DNA from: Vitis vinifera
Lineage: Eukaryota > Streptophyta > Magnoliopsida > Vitales > Vitaceae
Length of the DNA: 64,000 nt
Reading direction: 5' to 3'
NCBI RefSeq assembly: GCF_030704535.1
Contig: NC_081817.1
Coordinates: 2,309,001-2,373,000 of the forward strand
In this document: positions 1 to 14,000 of the stretch, piece after piece
How positions within the stretch are numbered: the stretch's first letter is position 1
Layout of the letters: each line of letters starts with the position of its first letter
Position numbers and translations under genes: made by a program
Notes under the pieces: model-generated
Database searches by the model: none
Told to the model about the DNA's origin: nothing
The model's input: the letters and a program-made list of their open reading frames with translations, nothing else

Positions 1-235
1 TAAATCAGAATCGTATATTGTCATTTATATTTGGTAATAACGTGTAAATTAAATCAGAATCGTATAATGTCACATGTGATCTACATGAAAACCTAGTGGT
101 GATAGAAGACTATAAATAGAGGTTTCCTCTCCTCAATCTATTCATCCCAAAATTGGGAGAAAAAGAGAATTATTATTCTCTTGGTGTAATTGGGTTTTGG
201 GTTTGTGAGGAGTGAGTGTTTATAAACATTTGTTA
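1..235 (+). repeat. probable LTR fragment with TATA box
   Basis: The first 75 bases hold a short direct repeat (AAATCAGAATCGTATA occurs twice, near 2 and 51). A TATA box (TATAAATA, about 111-118) follows, then a pyrimidine-rich leader. Upstream repeats, TATA box and short leader without a coding frame resemble the promoter part of a plant LTR retrotransposon. No partner LTR is seen in the window, so the assignment is an inference. Confidence 0.35.
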
Positions 236-1070
236 TTTTTCTTTGTGAAGATTTGCAACAGCTCCATGGACGTAGCCTATTTTAGAATGAGGCAACACTT
301 AAAAGAAAGTTTTAGAATAATGAAGTTTGTATTACACAGAAACACTTTACAATACTTGAAAAGCTCTCAAGTGTATGGTATCTTAACCAAATGAGATCAC
401 CCTTTATTTATAGGCATCAAGAAACTCTTTAGAACTCTTAAAGTTCCCTACCATTTTGGAATTCTTTAAAGTTATGAACAATTTATATACAAGAGTTCTC
501 ATGAAGTCTATAATATTCCACACTACTTCGTTTTCTCACGTCCGTGTGTGGATGTCTCAAGGCTTCTCAATAATAATCTACACTCCTCCATTTGTAGAGA
601 TGTATAGATGACTTCTAGATGATTTTAGAAGCTTCCTGCTCCTTATAAAAGCTCAAGTGAGGGATCATTTGAGCGGGTTGTGACACTCTCCCCCACCTAT
701 GGTATAGACATTTTTAACATTCCTTCTACCTGAAACCTCTCTATTTGCTCCTGAAACTGCCATAAGGCATCTATAGGCTCCCAACTAGCCTTGTTCTTTG
801 GTAATCCCTTCCATTTGACTAAGTATTTGTCTTATGATAATTCAATCTACGATAATGTACATGTTTTGTTTCCCTATCGTATGAGGTTACGATAGCTATT
901 GGCACCTTTTTTTATATCCTATGACCGAGATCATCTTTATCTTCATGACACAACTTCAAGTAACTTGCATGGAAAACAAGATGAATATTTAACCTAGGAG
1001 ATAACTACACCCAATAGGACACCCTATCAACTCTCCCAAGTATAGGGAAAGAGCCTTCATATCTCCTCAC

Positions 1071-1273
1071 TATGAATGACAATAGGTCGGGCTTTTTCGA
1101 GTACCCATTCCATCCCTAATATGATGAGTTTAAAATTTAAATAAACGGGTTTAGGATAGGTTTAGGATTTTTTTTAAAACCCCGGAACGAGTTTAGGTAT
1201 TATCTTGTTCCACCTTGCTTCAATTATATATAAAATTTAATTTTAAAAATTAATTTAATTTAATTTTCATTTT

Positions 1274-1310
<37 letters not shown>

Positions 1311-1574
1311 AAATACTTTTCAAATAATTTATAAAAATGATGATATTTTAATTATTTATAAAATATATTTATTTTAATGTAATTAAAATTTTTAAATAAT
1401 TTTTAAAAAAAAATTTAAACAAGCCCGAATGAGGCAAATATGAGAATTTCCCATTTTCACCTTGCCCCTCCCCCTAATTTTTTTAATAGAATGGGAATAT
1501 GAAATATTTTGAATAAACGAGATGGAGTTGGGATAGAGGCGAACCATCCTGAACTCGTCATATAGTCATCCCTA
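1071..1574. mobile_element. hAT-like MITE nested in the gypsy integrase
   Basis: A 504-bp AT-rich, non-coding segment is flanked by identical 8-bp copies of CTCCTCAC (1063-1070 and 1575-1582). Its ends are imperfect inverted repeats: the left begins TATGAATGACAATA and the right, reverse complemented, begins TAGGGATGACTATA. An 8-bp duplication and short inverted termini are the hallmarks of hAT transposons. Removing the segment plus one duplication rejoins the interrupted integrase frame. It contains a (TA)n tract at about 1276-1308. No transposase is present, so it is non-autonomous. Confidence 0.8.
1276..1308. repeat. (TA)n microsatellite
   Basis: An uninterrupted TA dinucleotide run of about 33 bp lies inside the hAT-like MITE. 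Confidence 0.9.
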
Positions 1575-2359
1575 CTCCTCACAAGGCCTTTATGTATTGG
1601 CATTTAGGATTTGAATTGTTAAAAGAAATAGCTTGACAAGTACCAAGTCTCCAACCCGATAATCAATGTGATGTCTTTTCTTGTCAACTCACTTCTTAAT
1701 CATCTTAAGAGTATTATCCAAGTATGAATGAGTCATGTCAACTTGCTCTTGCCACTCTTTAGCGAACTAGAATGTCACTAGACTCCTTGTATAGCCCATC
1801 ACTAGGGTTTGAGTAGTCAATGGTTATTACCCCATAACCAGCTTAAAAAGGCTCTTACTAGTTACCTCACTTCTTTTGTAGATTGTAAGATAATTGGATC
1901 ACATCTAGCAACATAGCTTAATCTCTTAACACTCTCAAAGTGTCTTAAGTATAGCTCCAACAAAGCATTCACCTTTTCTATCTATTCATTGATCTATAAG
2001 TGAAAACTATTAGAAAAGTGAAGCTCTAAACTCATCATCTTGAAGAGCTTCATGCATAACTTCTCAATGAAGCATGAGTTACAATCATCAATGATGTATT
2101 TAGGCAACCCTTATTACTTGACCACATGCTTTAAGAATAGTCTTGTTGCCTCCTTTGCGATGTAGTTAGTAGTGGCTATTATAAAAGTGGCATACTTAAA
2201 GTACCTGTCCACCACCATAATGATCGAGTCATAGCCTTCTGACTTAGGTAACCCAATGTTGAAGTATATGGTGACACTCTCCCATGGTTGCTCGAGTGTG
2301 GGTAGTGGCTCTAATGAACCTCTAGGAAATTGTTACCAACTCGTGAGGATTGGATCCTT

Positions 2360-4880
2360 TTTCATTTGGTTTATAAGGAAACCTTAGTTACCACGGAGCT
2401 ATGTATGATTTGTACTCTTTTTTTGTTCCCTCTAAAATAGATTATTATTCTTGCACCCCTTTCTCAACTTATTTTCTAGCTCTATCACTGCTTACTACTA
2501 TACTTGCTTAGAGTTCAACTTCTTTATTGTTTGGAAGTAGGTGGTAGCGATGTTATCTATCTTGCATCCATATGGTTGTCCACATGGCTTTCAGTAGTTA
2601 TTGCACCCACAATAGAGCAAGTGGTCATCCACATGTGCTCTAGCCTAATAAGTTTGATAGTTTGAGCAATTTTTAGGCTTTAAACATTCTTTAATCAGCT
2701 CATATGAAATTGCATTAGCTTTTATCTAAAACTTAACCGATCTAAAGAAATATTTTCAAGTTTAAGAGCACTTTGGTAAGTCAAAAATGTTTGTAAGAAA
2801 ACTTATGGATTTTCATGAAAAACTTGAGGTTCAAAGAGATCTCTTAAGCTAGGTAGGTCTATTCACTTTCAAAATAATTTTCATCCAAATATAAAAGTAT
2901 AAAACCAATTAAAAACTTATGGATGAATATTTCGGTATTGTAACAAAAATATATCATTTTACCTTAATGCACCTGTCATTTTACATAAAATATTTTAATG
3001 ATAAACTTCTTTATGATTCCTTTTTATTTCCTTTTCTTTTGCTTCATGTATTTCTTTTTAATGGTTCCAAGAAGATCCTATTGTTTATCACACTTAATAC
3101 AACCATTAGATCAAAACCTTATTTTATTATTATCAAAACTGAAATTAACCAAACTTTGATCTAACAATAATGACCAATGCCAATTTATTCATTAATTTTT
3201 GGGGGCCGGGAGGTTTTAAGTACAATTACAACATACAAGAGAGTAAATAACAAGAGTAGAAAATTGACACCATTTGAATATTGAAACAATACGTGCATCT
3301 TCCTCAACCTCCTCTTGTTTTGATAGCTATTAATGAGACAAGCCACTCGATATTGTTAATTAGATTGAGTCTAGATTTAAAAAGTGAGGGAACCTAGCCT
3401 TATAACATTTTTTTTATGTATAGGCTATTCCATTACAAAACACTAGACCTATGCAATATCAAGTAATTGGGTCTCAATTTCAAGTTATTGAAGGACTAGC
3501 CAAAGGCCCAAAGGACTGCCTAAGCCTAGTTAGGAGCATCCCCCTTGAGGCTGGCCCAAGGGCCACCTAATCGAAGATAGGAGCATCCCGGCCCGGGCCA
3601 ATACTCGGCCCATTTACATACATACCTATACCTATGTTCTATTAACAAGACAATAGAAATAAATCACACCACAGTGTCTAGGCAATAGGAATAAACCCTA
3701 CCACAATTTCAAACAAAATCAATCCACTACTCTAAAAATCGAAACACCTTTTGTCTCGTCTATTAAATTCAACATTTCATAACTACAAAAAAATCTCTAT
3801 AAATGAAAATTAGATAAATTAATAACCTAGTTTAAATAATAGAATTTTATGGTCCTAATTCTGACCAATATACTAAATCAAATAAACCTTTTAAATACAC
3901 ATAAGATAAAATTTATTTAAAAGTCCTTAAACCCAAAAATTAATAATAAAAAATCATAACACAGTAAGCAATCTCAATTCAACTATTCCTATTTGTCAAA
4001 CTCATAAATCAATTTTGATAATGTTATTTTCGACAGGGGTTGGGTTTGGGAGGCCCACTCAAGCGAGTTCTGCAGAAGTAAGCAGCGTCAACACTTGGCC
4101 AGCCTTTAACCCCCTCCAGAAATTCTTGCGCATTATAGAGATAGGCGCTGCAAGCAGCTCTCACCGCTTGCTTTGTTTTCCTTACTCATTAGTTTAAGGC
4201 AATTTGCATGTTCCAATAGAACCCATATTTATAGTATTCAAGTTCTGCATGACTTTTTTCCTTTTCGATGTGGGACAATAGGAAACCATAAATTCAGCCG
4301 CAAGAGTACAAGTACAACTACAGGTAATATTTTATGGGGGATTTATGGATTGTGTCAGAAAAAAAAATTATCCATTTTCGCACAACTTAAAGACCGCGCT
4401 TTCGTAATTATCAAACGTTGGAGCTCACAAATTAGAGAACACGTTTTCCTAATTGTCAAACTTTGGCCAGGATATTATTGTATTCTGCTCAGAAAGAAGT
4501 TCTATTCCTCTTCTGACAAGGTCACACCCAAAAGATTTGTACATCCATTACACTGAAACAAAATGGATATTTTAGGTCATCAAAATTTTTCAATGATTTA
4601 ACTTTTTATCAAAATGTAATAAAATTTATAATTTTATTGATTTTTGGATAAAATTTCAATTATTTTTTCCATTTTTAATGTTTTTTTAAATATTTATATA
4701 AATTTTAATTAATTTATATTTTACTGATATTTTATTTTTTTCAAATTTCTTGGATAAAAATTATGATATTTTTATCCTTGGTCCAAACCAGTTGATTGTT
4801 ACAGCAACAGAGACCAATAAACTAAGGCAAAGGTGTAATTTCAACCTTAAATACAAGAATAGCACTATAATCATGAAGTT
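2360..4880. other. gene-free region downstream of the sulfate transporter
   Basis: No supportable gene is present. Up to about 2600 it may continue the gypsy remnant. At 3500-3620 there is a GC-richer patch in which TAGGAGCATCCC occurs twice. At 4015-4560 there is a fairly open, less AT-rich segment containing TTTCGATGTGGGA, a motif I associate with plant LTR leaders, so an LTR fragment is possible. The rest is AT-rich low-complexity DNA. Confidence 0.5.
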
Positions 4881-5008
4881 TATTACATGCTCACTGTAAG
4901 GAGCCTAGTTACACTGAAACAATCAGGCAAAAATGTGTATATAATTTCAGATATAATCACTTCTTTAAAAGGCATTGCCATCACAAACTTGCAGGAAAGC
5001 AACAATTT

Positions 5009-8000
5009 TCAAGACTTGCGAGACAACAATGGCTCCAATTGCGAATCTGAATCAGCGGGAGTCGAAGGAGCTTGATCTCCGGACTCCAATTCGGCCTTTG
5101 AGAAGTCCTCCCGTCTCTGTTTAAGCAACCGCTGGAAGAGGCTCGGTTTATCCTCCTCTAGTGGCTCTGCTGTCTTAGCTCCTTCATTTATGCTTTGCAC
5201 ATGTTGAAGGCAAACTTGAACAGCGTCATGCACCCTTACAAAGTACCACTCCTTACCAATCAGCTCCACCAAATTGGCCTTTGCTAGGGTCAGCAGAACT
5301 TCACGGTTTGGATTGGAAATGGCAATCTACAAAGTGACACAAAAGGTGGGAAAGTACATTATAGTTATGATCTTCAGTGATTTAAATAGACCGTAAAATA
5401 TTTGAATTGCACACTGCGTTGAATGGGCTTTCAACCTGGATATCCCGTGATTTGTACTCGTGATACAAGTCCTTCAAAGCTTGAACGGCACTGGAGTCTA
5501 CATATGTAACAGCTGCAACAAAAGGAAAGGAGAAAAAACACTTAACAAAGGAGAGGGACTCAACTGCCATCAGAATGTTATTTTTATGAACTAAGGAGAC
5601 TCTACATGGATACAATAAATATTTCTAACCTCAGAGATCATCCAAGAAGATAATGAGCACATCTAGAAAACCATATTACATGTCTTCAACTAGCAAACCG
5701 TATTGAGGACCTAATGTGAAGCCCTGATACTAAAAGACCTTCCGAGAGAATACTTACGTGACATCTCTAGAATCACAAAATAAACACTTTCAACTTCTGG
5801 TCCACGTCTTGTAGATCCGTCATTTTTCATTTCATATTCCTGTAGCCTGGCAGAGAACAGCTCAATAATTTAAAAGTTATTTTTTAATTAGGGAATTATG
5901 AACTATAACCGATATTAGAAAAATCATACAGTGCAATAAGAAAACATCAGGTGCCTGGAAAATAGCAATGTAAGGAAGCACATCTTTTCACCTTTCTTTT
6001 ATGTGACTTATATTTGCAAAATAAATGGGTGCATCAATCCGAACAATCACAATCCCATGGTATGTATATGCTTCTGGATATTGCTGAATGTTTCTATAAA
6101 CAGTGGTGCCTGGAAGACGCCCCAAGAAAGCTGGAGTAATGAACAGATTGCAGAACAATCAGAGTGAGGAGAAATCAAATGCCAAAATAATGAAACAGTA
6201 AGCCATATATTATTACATAAAGAAACTCCACCAATATCAAGCTCTTAGCCTAGAGTTCCAAAAGTTAATAATCAAGTGTTGTGTCACTGTGTTGGGCCTA
6301 GAGACAAATATTTGCTAAATCTGATGGTCTTAAGTTCAGAGAAGTGTGCTCTAAACCTGAGATGCCACCCTAAAGAAAATCCCAAGTTACATTGAAGGCA
6401 CCAAGAGGACAAAGAAAGCCAGAAAAAGGAAATGAATGATATTAGAATTCAAGTTTCACAATGTAACCAAAGAAATTACTCTCCACAGGGGTGAAACAGG
6501 ATAACTACAACTAACGCTAAACATTTGGGACAAGGCTTGGACAAGGATGATAATATGAAGATGATGATGATGACAGTGATCAAACAAAAAATAAAAATTA
6601 CTAATAGGCCAGATAATTAGAAACATTAGAAGTAGAAACAACATAACAAGCAATACGCATAAAATGTTTTAAGTAATAAAGTGCAGGAAGCAAAACTGTT
6701 TTAACACAAGTAATAGCATAAACATTTTGACATAATGAGTCTCACTCACCAAGACGAGGATTTGCTGACTCATGGATGACAAAAGCAAGCGAAGCACCAA
6801 CCTACAATTTCAAAATTTTTCAGAGTCAATACGATAAGCTATATCATGTTACGGAGGTGTTATCATGCTATCCAACAGTAGACATTAATGTACTATCGAA
6901 TATGCGAGGCACTGAGCTTCGACAATAATATACAAAAGTCAGTCTAAATGTATGTAACATGCTAAAATTTAGACACTGAAGTTAGAAGTGTTCCATTATT
7001 GACCATTTAAAAAAATGAAAGAAAATACAAAGGATATCCTACAACAGATCAATGAGAGAGAGAGAAGAGGGGAGAGAGAGTATAATACCTTATATCCCTT
7101 GATGAAGTGTGGAACGGAGAAAAAGAAGAAGCTAGACACACTTTAAAGTAGTCACTTCCAAAGGATAGAATCACATAACGGTGGGACGTGGATTTAGTTA
7201 TAGAAATTATGGAGGAGAAAGTAGAACTATGTGTGGAATTAGGACTGGAAAGACTAGTTTTATGTGGCTTGTGTGGTGGAATTAGAGGTGAGGAGATTTA
7301 GGCACTTCAGAGTTAGCAGTAGTATACAAATGTTGGGCTATGGTTTATCATCCAAAAAAGGTTTTAGAGATAAACTAAGTCTAGGGAAAGGCTGGTTTTG
7401 TTGATAAGTTGTGCACAGCACTGTTAATTGAAGATGAACGTTAGAATCTCTCTAAGGCCTACAAGAAGTTTCACCTCAAAGAGAAATTAATTAAGTCTAA
7501 TCACTAAAGGAGTGAGAAATTCACAGAGGTCTTATTTTTTGGCTGTTCTTCGAATGTCTGTGAAACTCTCTAACTCGAGGAAACTTTCATAATCCTACCA
7601 ATGAAAAACTTCCTAAACTCAATAGACAACACACCTTCGAAAGACAAAAGGAACATCTTCTAGACTATGATTGTTTCTCAGAAACAGTGAGGAATTTGGA
7701 TTCATTTGTTTATCCTTTCCACTCTTTCCAACCATCCTCAAATTTTCAAACAGATCAGGAAAAATGAATAAGCTATGACCCCATTTGGCTTAACACAACA
7801 AATTTGATACATTAAACATCATAGTAAACTTGAAATATTACAACTGAGAATGTGTTTGGGCATGAATGTTCAAAGGGATATCTGAATAATAACTCATGAA
7901 AATTTCACATGTGTTGGATAATGATCAATCTTATAGTAGGCATTAGCATAAACTGCTTTAAGTTCTTACCCCAACAAGGACACCAATCTCAATACCAAGG

Positions 8001-11000
8001 AACAATGTCATAGTGCTGGTAAGGGTCCAAAGAAGAAAATCTTTCTTATCTACACGCCATAAAAAAATAGCTTCATCATAATCCACCTGAAATTATAAAC
8101 ATAACAAAGAGATTGAACATCGCCAAACCAATGAAACTCACTCTTATGGATCAACCCAAGTAAGTTACTCTATATATGAAAATAATGGTGGGTAACAGAT
8201 TTTATTACTGACACAGCAGTATCTAAAAATTTTGAAAATAATGAAGTAAGAGCTTCATTGCTGAAATAACAATCACTAAAATGACTCTTTTGAAGCTCTC
8301 GTTTTAGAGCACGATCCATCTAATTACATGGTAATTGCCTTTCCTCACTGATCAATAGCAGTTTCCACTTCTCAACAAGAATATCAGTAAATGAATGATC
8401 AGGAAGAATAATATATATAATATTCATGAATATGACTTCTTCAAGGAACAAATTCTCCACCCACTAAACAAGGTTATTTTGTGCTACACAATAAATTTCA
8501 ATCAAACGCTTAATCAGCTGTTTAAAGCAGAGAAATTTAAAAGGTTAAAACTGGTCATAGGTGCTTAAAGAAAATCCAAAAATTATCACGACATTCCATG
8601 CAGTCAAGAAGTAGCAGTTTCTTTCTAAGTACAAGCTTGTAATTCTGTTCAGCAAGACAATTTTATTTAAGCATAAGACTGCTGTGCACTTCCTCTCACA
8701 GTAAAAAGGTTTAAGAACTCAACCAAACTAAAAAAATTGATCTTCAGAGAAGTGATGAAATATAAAACCTACAAAAAGCAGCCTCAAAAGTGGGTTTCAT
8801 AAGTCAATGGCCATATAAATATGTGCAACTCAAAAGTTATCTCATGTACTTTGTATGACAGTCAATCAATTGGTCAGACAACATGCAAAGCTAAAGATGC
8901 AAATAAAATCTAGAACTCCTTAATCTGAAATTTTAGTAAACTCACCAAACCCATTACAGCTGAGACCACGATGGCAGCCAGAGCACACTGCAAAGGTTTC
9001 AGAAACCATAGACCCATAGTGAACATCACAAATAAATTCACTTCAAAAATTTTAAGAACTGGAAAACTCAATAAAGGAAAAACCAAATGATAGCTGCAAT
9101 GTTACCACATCCAGTGACCTAGATTTACCAACTTCTTAGGCCATGGATCTCAAAGTAATGATCAGATCATATTTTGCGCAAGAAAAGGTGTTGGAAGTTG
9201 AAATTCATAGGACAAGTGGAAATGGTAGTATTTGCTATGCTATCAAACCAGGACTCTAACATCATCCTGGATTCATGTAAATTTCTACAAGAAAACAAAT
9301 GCCTCAACATAGAAAGAGACCTGGGGTATATCTGTAAATAATGGAGTCAGAAACAAAAGAGCACAGCCTATTATGATTCCTGTAACAATTCCAGATAATC
9401 CAGTTTTTGCTCCGCTTTCATGATTTACAGCCGACCTAGAAAAGGAGCCTGCATAATATTCAAAAATAAATAAAAGAAGCTACCTTTCAAAAGCATATCT
9501 TGGTTATAAAAATTTCCATGAAACACTAGATCCTGAAGGATTAAATTAATGCTTTGTGTTAATCTCCACTACAGGTATGACTGATGAACCTCAATTTGCA
9601 GCTCAGCAAACCTCAAATAAATCTCACCTGTCGTGGGGTATGCTGAAAAGAATGAACCACAGATATTGGCAACACCAAGACCAAACAACTGTTCACAAAT
9701 AAAGTTAACTGATTAGCAGTTCCTTTAAGATAATGTCATGTAGTAAGATTGCTTACTAATCAAAAGAATGAGAAGACTTATACTACATCTCACAGCCCAT
9801 AACTTGGTTTTCTCTTTTAACTATAAATATATCAGTTAAATTTAAAAATTAGTGACTGATTTGGTATATGCCTATCATGACCAATGCAATTATAATTTCA
9901 TGTCTTTCTACTATTTTATAGATCAAGAGATGCATAGCTGTGATATATGCCACCCAATGACACATAAAGCACATGCAAGAATTTAAAAGCCACCCACATT
10001 TTTTTGACTCTTTAATACTTCCACATAAACATTAGACATTTTTAATATCAATATCGCCCAAAGAGTAGACTGTTTGCTGAAATAGCAAGTGAACAAGATA
10101 ATCGAACTACATAATTATCAGAAAGAAAAAAGTGAATTGGCAAAAACAGCCATTATATAAAGAAATCCTCCACACCCTTGTGATAGAATACATTCCACTG
10201 ACAAGTCCAGTTTGACAACTCCTTTGTCATTTAATGCATGCTATACCATTGAAATCATTAAAACGCAGGCAGATATAACGAGGAATATGCTTCAATCAAC
10301 AGGAACAGGGTGAAGAGACCAAAGATAAAATTTTCAACAAAATCTCAACTTCTAGAATAAGGTTCTAACTTGAAAAATAGTGAGTTTTAAATGAGGCAAC
10401 CAATAAATTTACCCCAATTTTGCAAACAAACATGCAAATTCAGTCACAACATTCTAAAGAAAGTTGAAGTTCTATCCAATGGTAACTCATTATGGCATTC
10501 TAAAGAAAGTTGAAGCACTATATTGAAATGAGTATAAATGTTAAACATCCAATTCCTACCTAAGCACCTATAGAAGGCTAGTTGGATTTTGGAGTATTAG
10601 CAAAGTGGAAAAAAATCGGGTCAGACCTCATGGAGAGGGACGATTTTATCTTGTTATGAATGACAAAAAGGAGAGCATCTGAGAGAGCTATTTGTATTGT
10701 AAACAACTCAATACAATTTAATAATGTAAATCAAAGATCTTCAGAACTTTATCAACTGTTCCCCAAAACACAATCACGCAGCACACTGCCAAGTGCCAAA
10801 TATCCAGGTGGTACAATTTGCTACAGGTATGGAAGACAGAATATGAAATGACCGTGTTCTATAACAGGCAATTTCTATTTAACTAGTGTTAAAAGAGCAC
10901 GATATACATTGTGAACTCAGATCCTATAAGCTTAAGGTTTTAGGAAAATTGGTGGTTCAACATGGTATCAAAGCCTCATCCAGATGGGAGGTCATGTGTT

Positions 11001-14000
11001 CGAGCCTCACTGCATATTTATTTCCCAAATTTTTTGTGTAATCCCAAAAGAGGATAATTGTGGTTGTTTGGCTATGGGTTAATGTATCCCTCCACTTATG
11101 GATGTGGGGTCATATGTGAGGAAGTGTGTTAAAGAGTATAATCTGTAAACTCAAATCCTAGAAGCTTAAGCTTTTAGGAAAATTTGTAGTTCAAAAACTT
11201 GGTATCACGAAATAAAGCAATTAATCTTCTAGGAACTATTATAGCCAGGCATGCACTTCCATTTTTACAAAACATGCCTTTTTTATAAGTTCATTTTCAC
11301 AAAACATACCTCTTGATTCGAATCCAGCTCATACCCGTTCTTCGCTGCCAATGCTTTGGCAATCCCCACAGATTCCTAGAGTCCAAAAAATAAAGTTGCT
11401 GGATAGATTACCATAGTTCAAAGTACAATAGAGAAAGATTTGAAGTAGAGTGGTCTACATATTTCCCTTACCAATATAGCTACACCAGTAATAAGAAGTG
11501 CAGTCGGAATCAAATCCTTTGCATACCCAAAACTTTTAGGAACAGAAAATTTTGGGAGGCCCTGAGGTATTTCTCCAACCTAAACAATAACCAATTTTTT
11601 ATAAGCTTTCATTGTCAATAAGTTATAAATGGTAAATTGTATTACTCAGTTATAATTCCAAAAAAAAATGGCCAGTTAAACAAAAACTTAGGCCAATAAG
11701 AATATTAATACACAAAAAGAAAAAGAAACATGAAGGGGTAAAAAATTCCTTTTCTCCAACACAACATGATAATAATGATAAAAACCCTTAAACCCCAACT
11801 ATTTGCAGTCCACTCCAAGAATTTCCATCAAGCATTCAGCTCTACTTCAAACAATGTCCTCCATTAATTTAAAAATGGTGATGCCTTTTCTCACTACCTC
11901 AACCCAAGTTCTTTTCATCTTCCTCTTGTCCTTTGAAACCCTTCAACATTCATAAAATTATTTTTTTTTGGAACAGGACAGATATTGAAGTTTCTTTTCC
12001 ATTCAATTTCATCTTGTGGTGAAAGTTTTTTTAGCTCCAAAACCAAAGGGGAAAAAGGAAAAAACAAGGAGAACACTTGGAAACCCACTAGAAAGTGATG
12101 AACAAGGGATTTCCGATTAAAACAGTACGGTGGGAAACCATCAAGAAGATATGTGCTCGTATGAGCTTAAGGTTCCAAATAACAAACAGGAAGGCTGCAT
12201 ATGACTGTAGAATGTGTAGGATACCATCCTCTAAGCCAAGGCACAACTAGGCATCTAAAGATGGTCCCTTGAGTGAGAAGTATTTGAGCTAGAGACTATA
12301 TCATCTAGTAGATGGTCATATCCTCGAATGTGGCACTAGTGTGCTTGTCTTTGTGTTGAGCATTATCCCAAAAAATAAAACTAAGAAGCCATATACTCCT
12401 TTTGTTCCTTTTTGTATCTTTACTAATAGAAAAATATCATAAAATAAATAAATAAATAAATTTTAAATTTAAAAGAATAAATAATAAAAGAAATTTAAAA
12501 TATATATATATATATAGAAACTAAGAAACACTGCCTTCTAACATGTTGGAAATCCACAGGAGGAACCCTGCCCCATAACATATTGAAAAACCACCAAAGG
12601 ATTGCTTATAGTTGCAGTAAGGACAACGATGAACTTCATGGGTGTTAGAATTGCTAACTCCTGCATGTGAACTGTGATACAACATTTATGGCTTGCAGAC
12701 AAACAACCAACAGAAAATAATCAAATTTGTCATCTTTAGTTTAACTCTTCTGAAGCATAAAATCTGATAGAGCGTTTTGATCACTATATTGTTAGATTAA
12801 GTAAACAGTAGTTCAAAGAAAGCCAAATTCATGTTATACTCACCACAGAAATTGAAGATGGATGAAATATTTTCACAAAAACAGTGCCCAAGACAACTCC
12901 TGTGAGGGGACCTGATGCTCGAAGGAACCGCAAATATTTCCTTGTTTTTCCCTAAGCACAGGAAAAAAAATATGACCAAAATCTAAAATATTGTTATTAG
13001 AAGACATGAGTATTTAATTCACTAATGAAACAATGAGCTCATACCAAGTGCTTCATAACCAGAAGAATTGCAAGAATGATGGATCCCATTACGAAAGGAG
13101 GCCAGGAGAACTACAAAAGGAAAACACCACCTGTGGTTAAAGAAATGAAAGCAAATAAGTGAAACCCCAAGGCAGGACACACTAAACAGGAAATTAAATA
13201 CACAAATCTAAGTAGTGCAGTTCACAATTACAAATAAATGCAATATAGAACAGTAAGGAAATGCTAAACCTGGACACATGAGAATCAAATCAGAAGTTTA
13301 CAATGCATATTCCAGAGAATAGAATCAAAGGATATCAATCAATATAGAATGACATAGGAAGCATTAATACTGGGAAGCACATCAAAGGTGCCAAAAATCA
13401 CACCAATAACGATAATACATAGGTGAGCATCTGCAATGATAAGCAAACAAAGCTACATGACCAACTAATTGCCATGTAAATTGCACTTTGCTCATTTTAA
13501 ATAAAGAACCAAAATCCCTTTCTATTTTCTACTCCTTTTCTTCTCAGTCCCATGTAAAAAATTCTATTTTTTAACACAACTGTAACTTTTTCAGGTTGAA
13601 AACAAGGTCAGAGGGATTTGATTCCACTTCTTTTTTCTTTTGCTTCATTCCAAATCTGTTTTTCTTTTCTGTTCTGCATCTGGTCTTGTAATAAAAACCC
13701 TTTTTAATTTCCCAATCCACGCCCAGTTTTTTTATTCCACATCCCTTTTCATTTCCCACTCCACCTCAGGTTTTTTATTCCACATCTGGCTTTCTATGAT
13801 GATGATGAAGGTCTGTTATTCCACATCTGGTTTTCTGGTTTTCCATGATAGTAATAGTAATAATAATACATCAGGTTTCAGTTTTCTGGTTTTCTATCAT
13901 AAGAATAATAATAACAATAATAATAATAATACATCAGGTTTTTTATGATAATAACAGAACACCTCTGCAACCTAAAAATCTCAGGGATTTCTATTAGTTT

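Larger units (their letters stand above)
690..2350 (-). mobile_element. decayed Ty3/gypsy chromovirus (integrase + chromodomain)
   Basis: Read on the minus strand, this stretch carries pieces of a chromovirus polyprotein in the right order. About 2160-2290 gives MVVDRYFKYATFI, a piece of the integrase core. About 1620-1760 gives VDMTHSYLDNTLKMIKK and, after a stop, IDYRVGDLVLVKL, the integrase C-terminal region. About 960-1070 gives RLNIHLVFHASYLK. About 715-830 gives KYLVKWKGLP and ASWEPIDALWQFQEQIERF, a canonical chromodomain. Stops and frameshifts are frequent, so it is a dead copy. The chromodomain places it in the chromovirus clade, whose chromodomain is thought to guide integration to chromatin. 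Gag, protease and reverse transcriptase were not recognised. An hAT-like MITE interrupts the integrase C-terminal region. Confidence 0.85.

Noticed and set aside
4015..4556. Two overlapping open frames (60 and 127 residues)
   Set aside because: No domain or splice support; the surrounding sequence looks like an LTR leader.
13640..13948. 102-residue S/F/N-rich open frame
   Set aside because: It is produced by trinucleotide and minisatellite repeats inside an intron.
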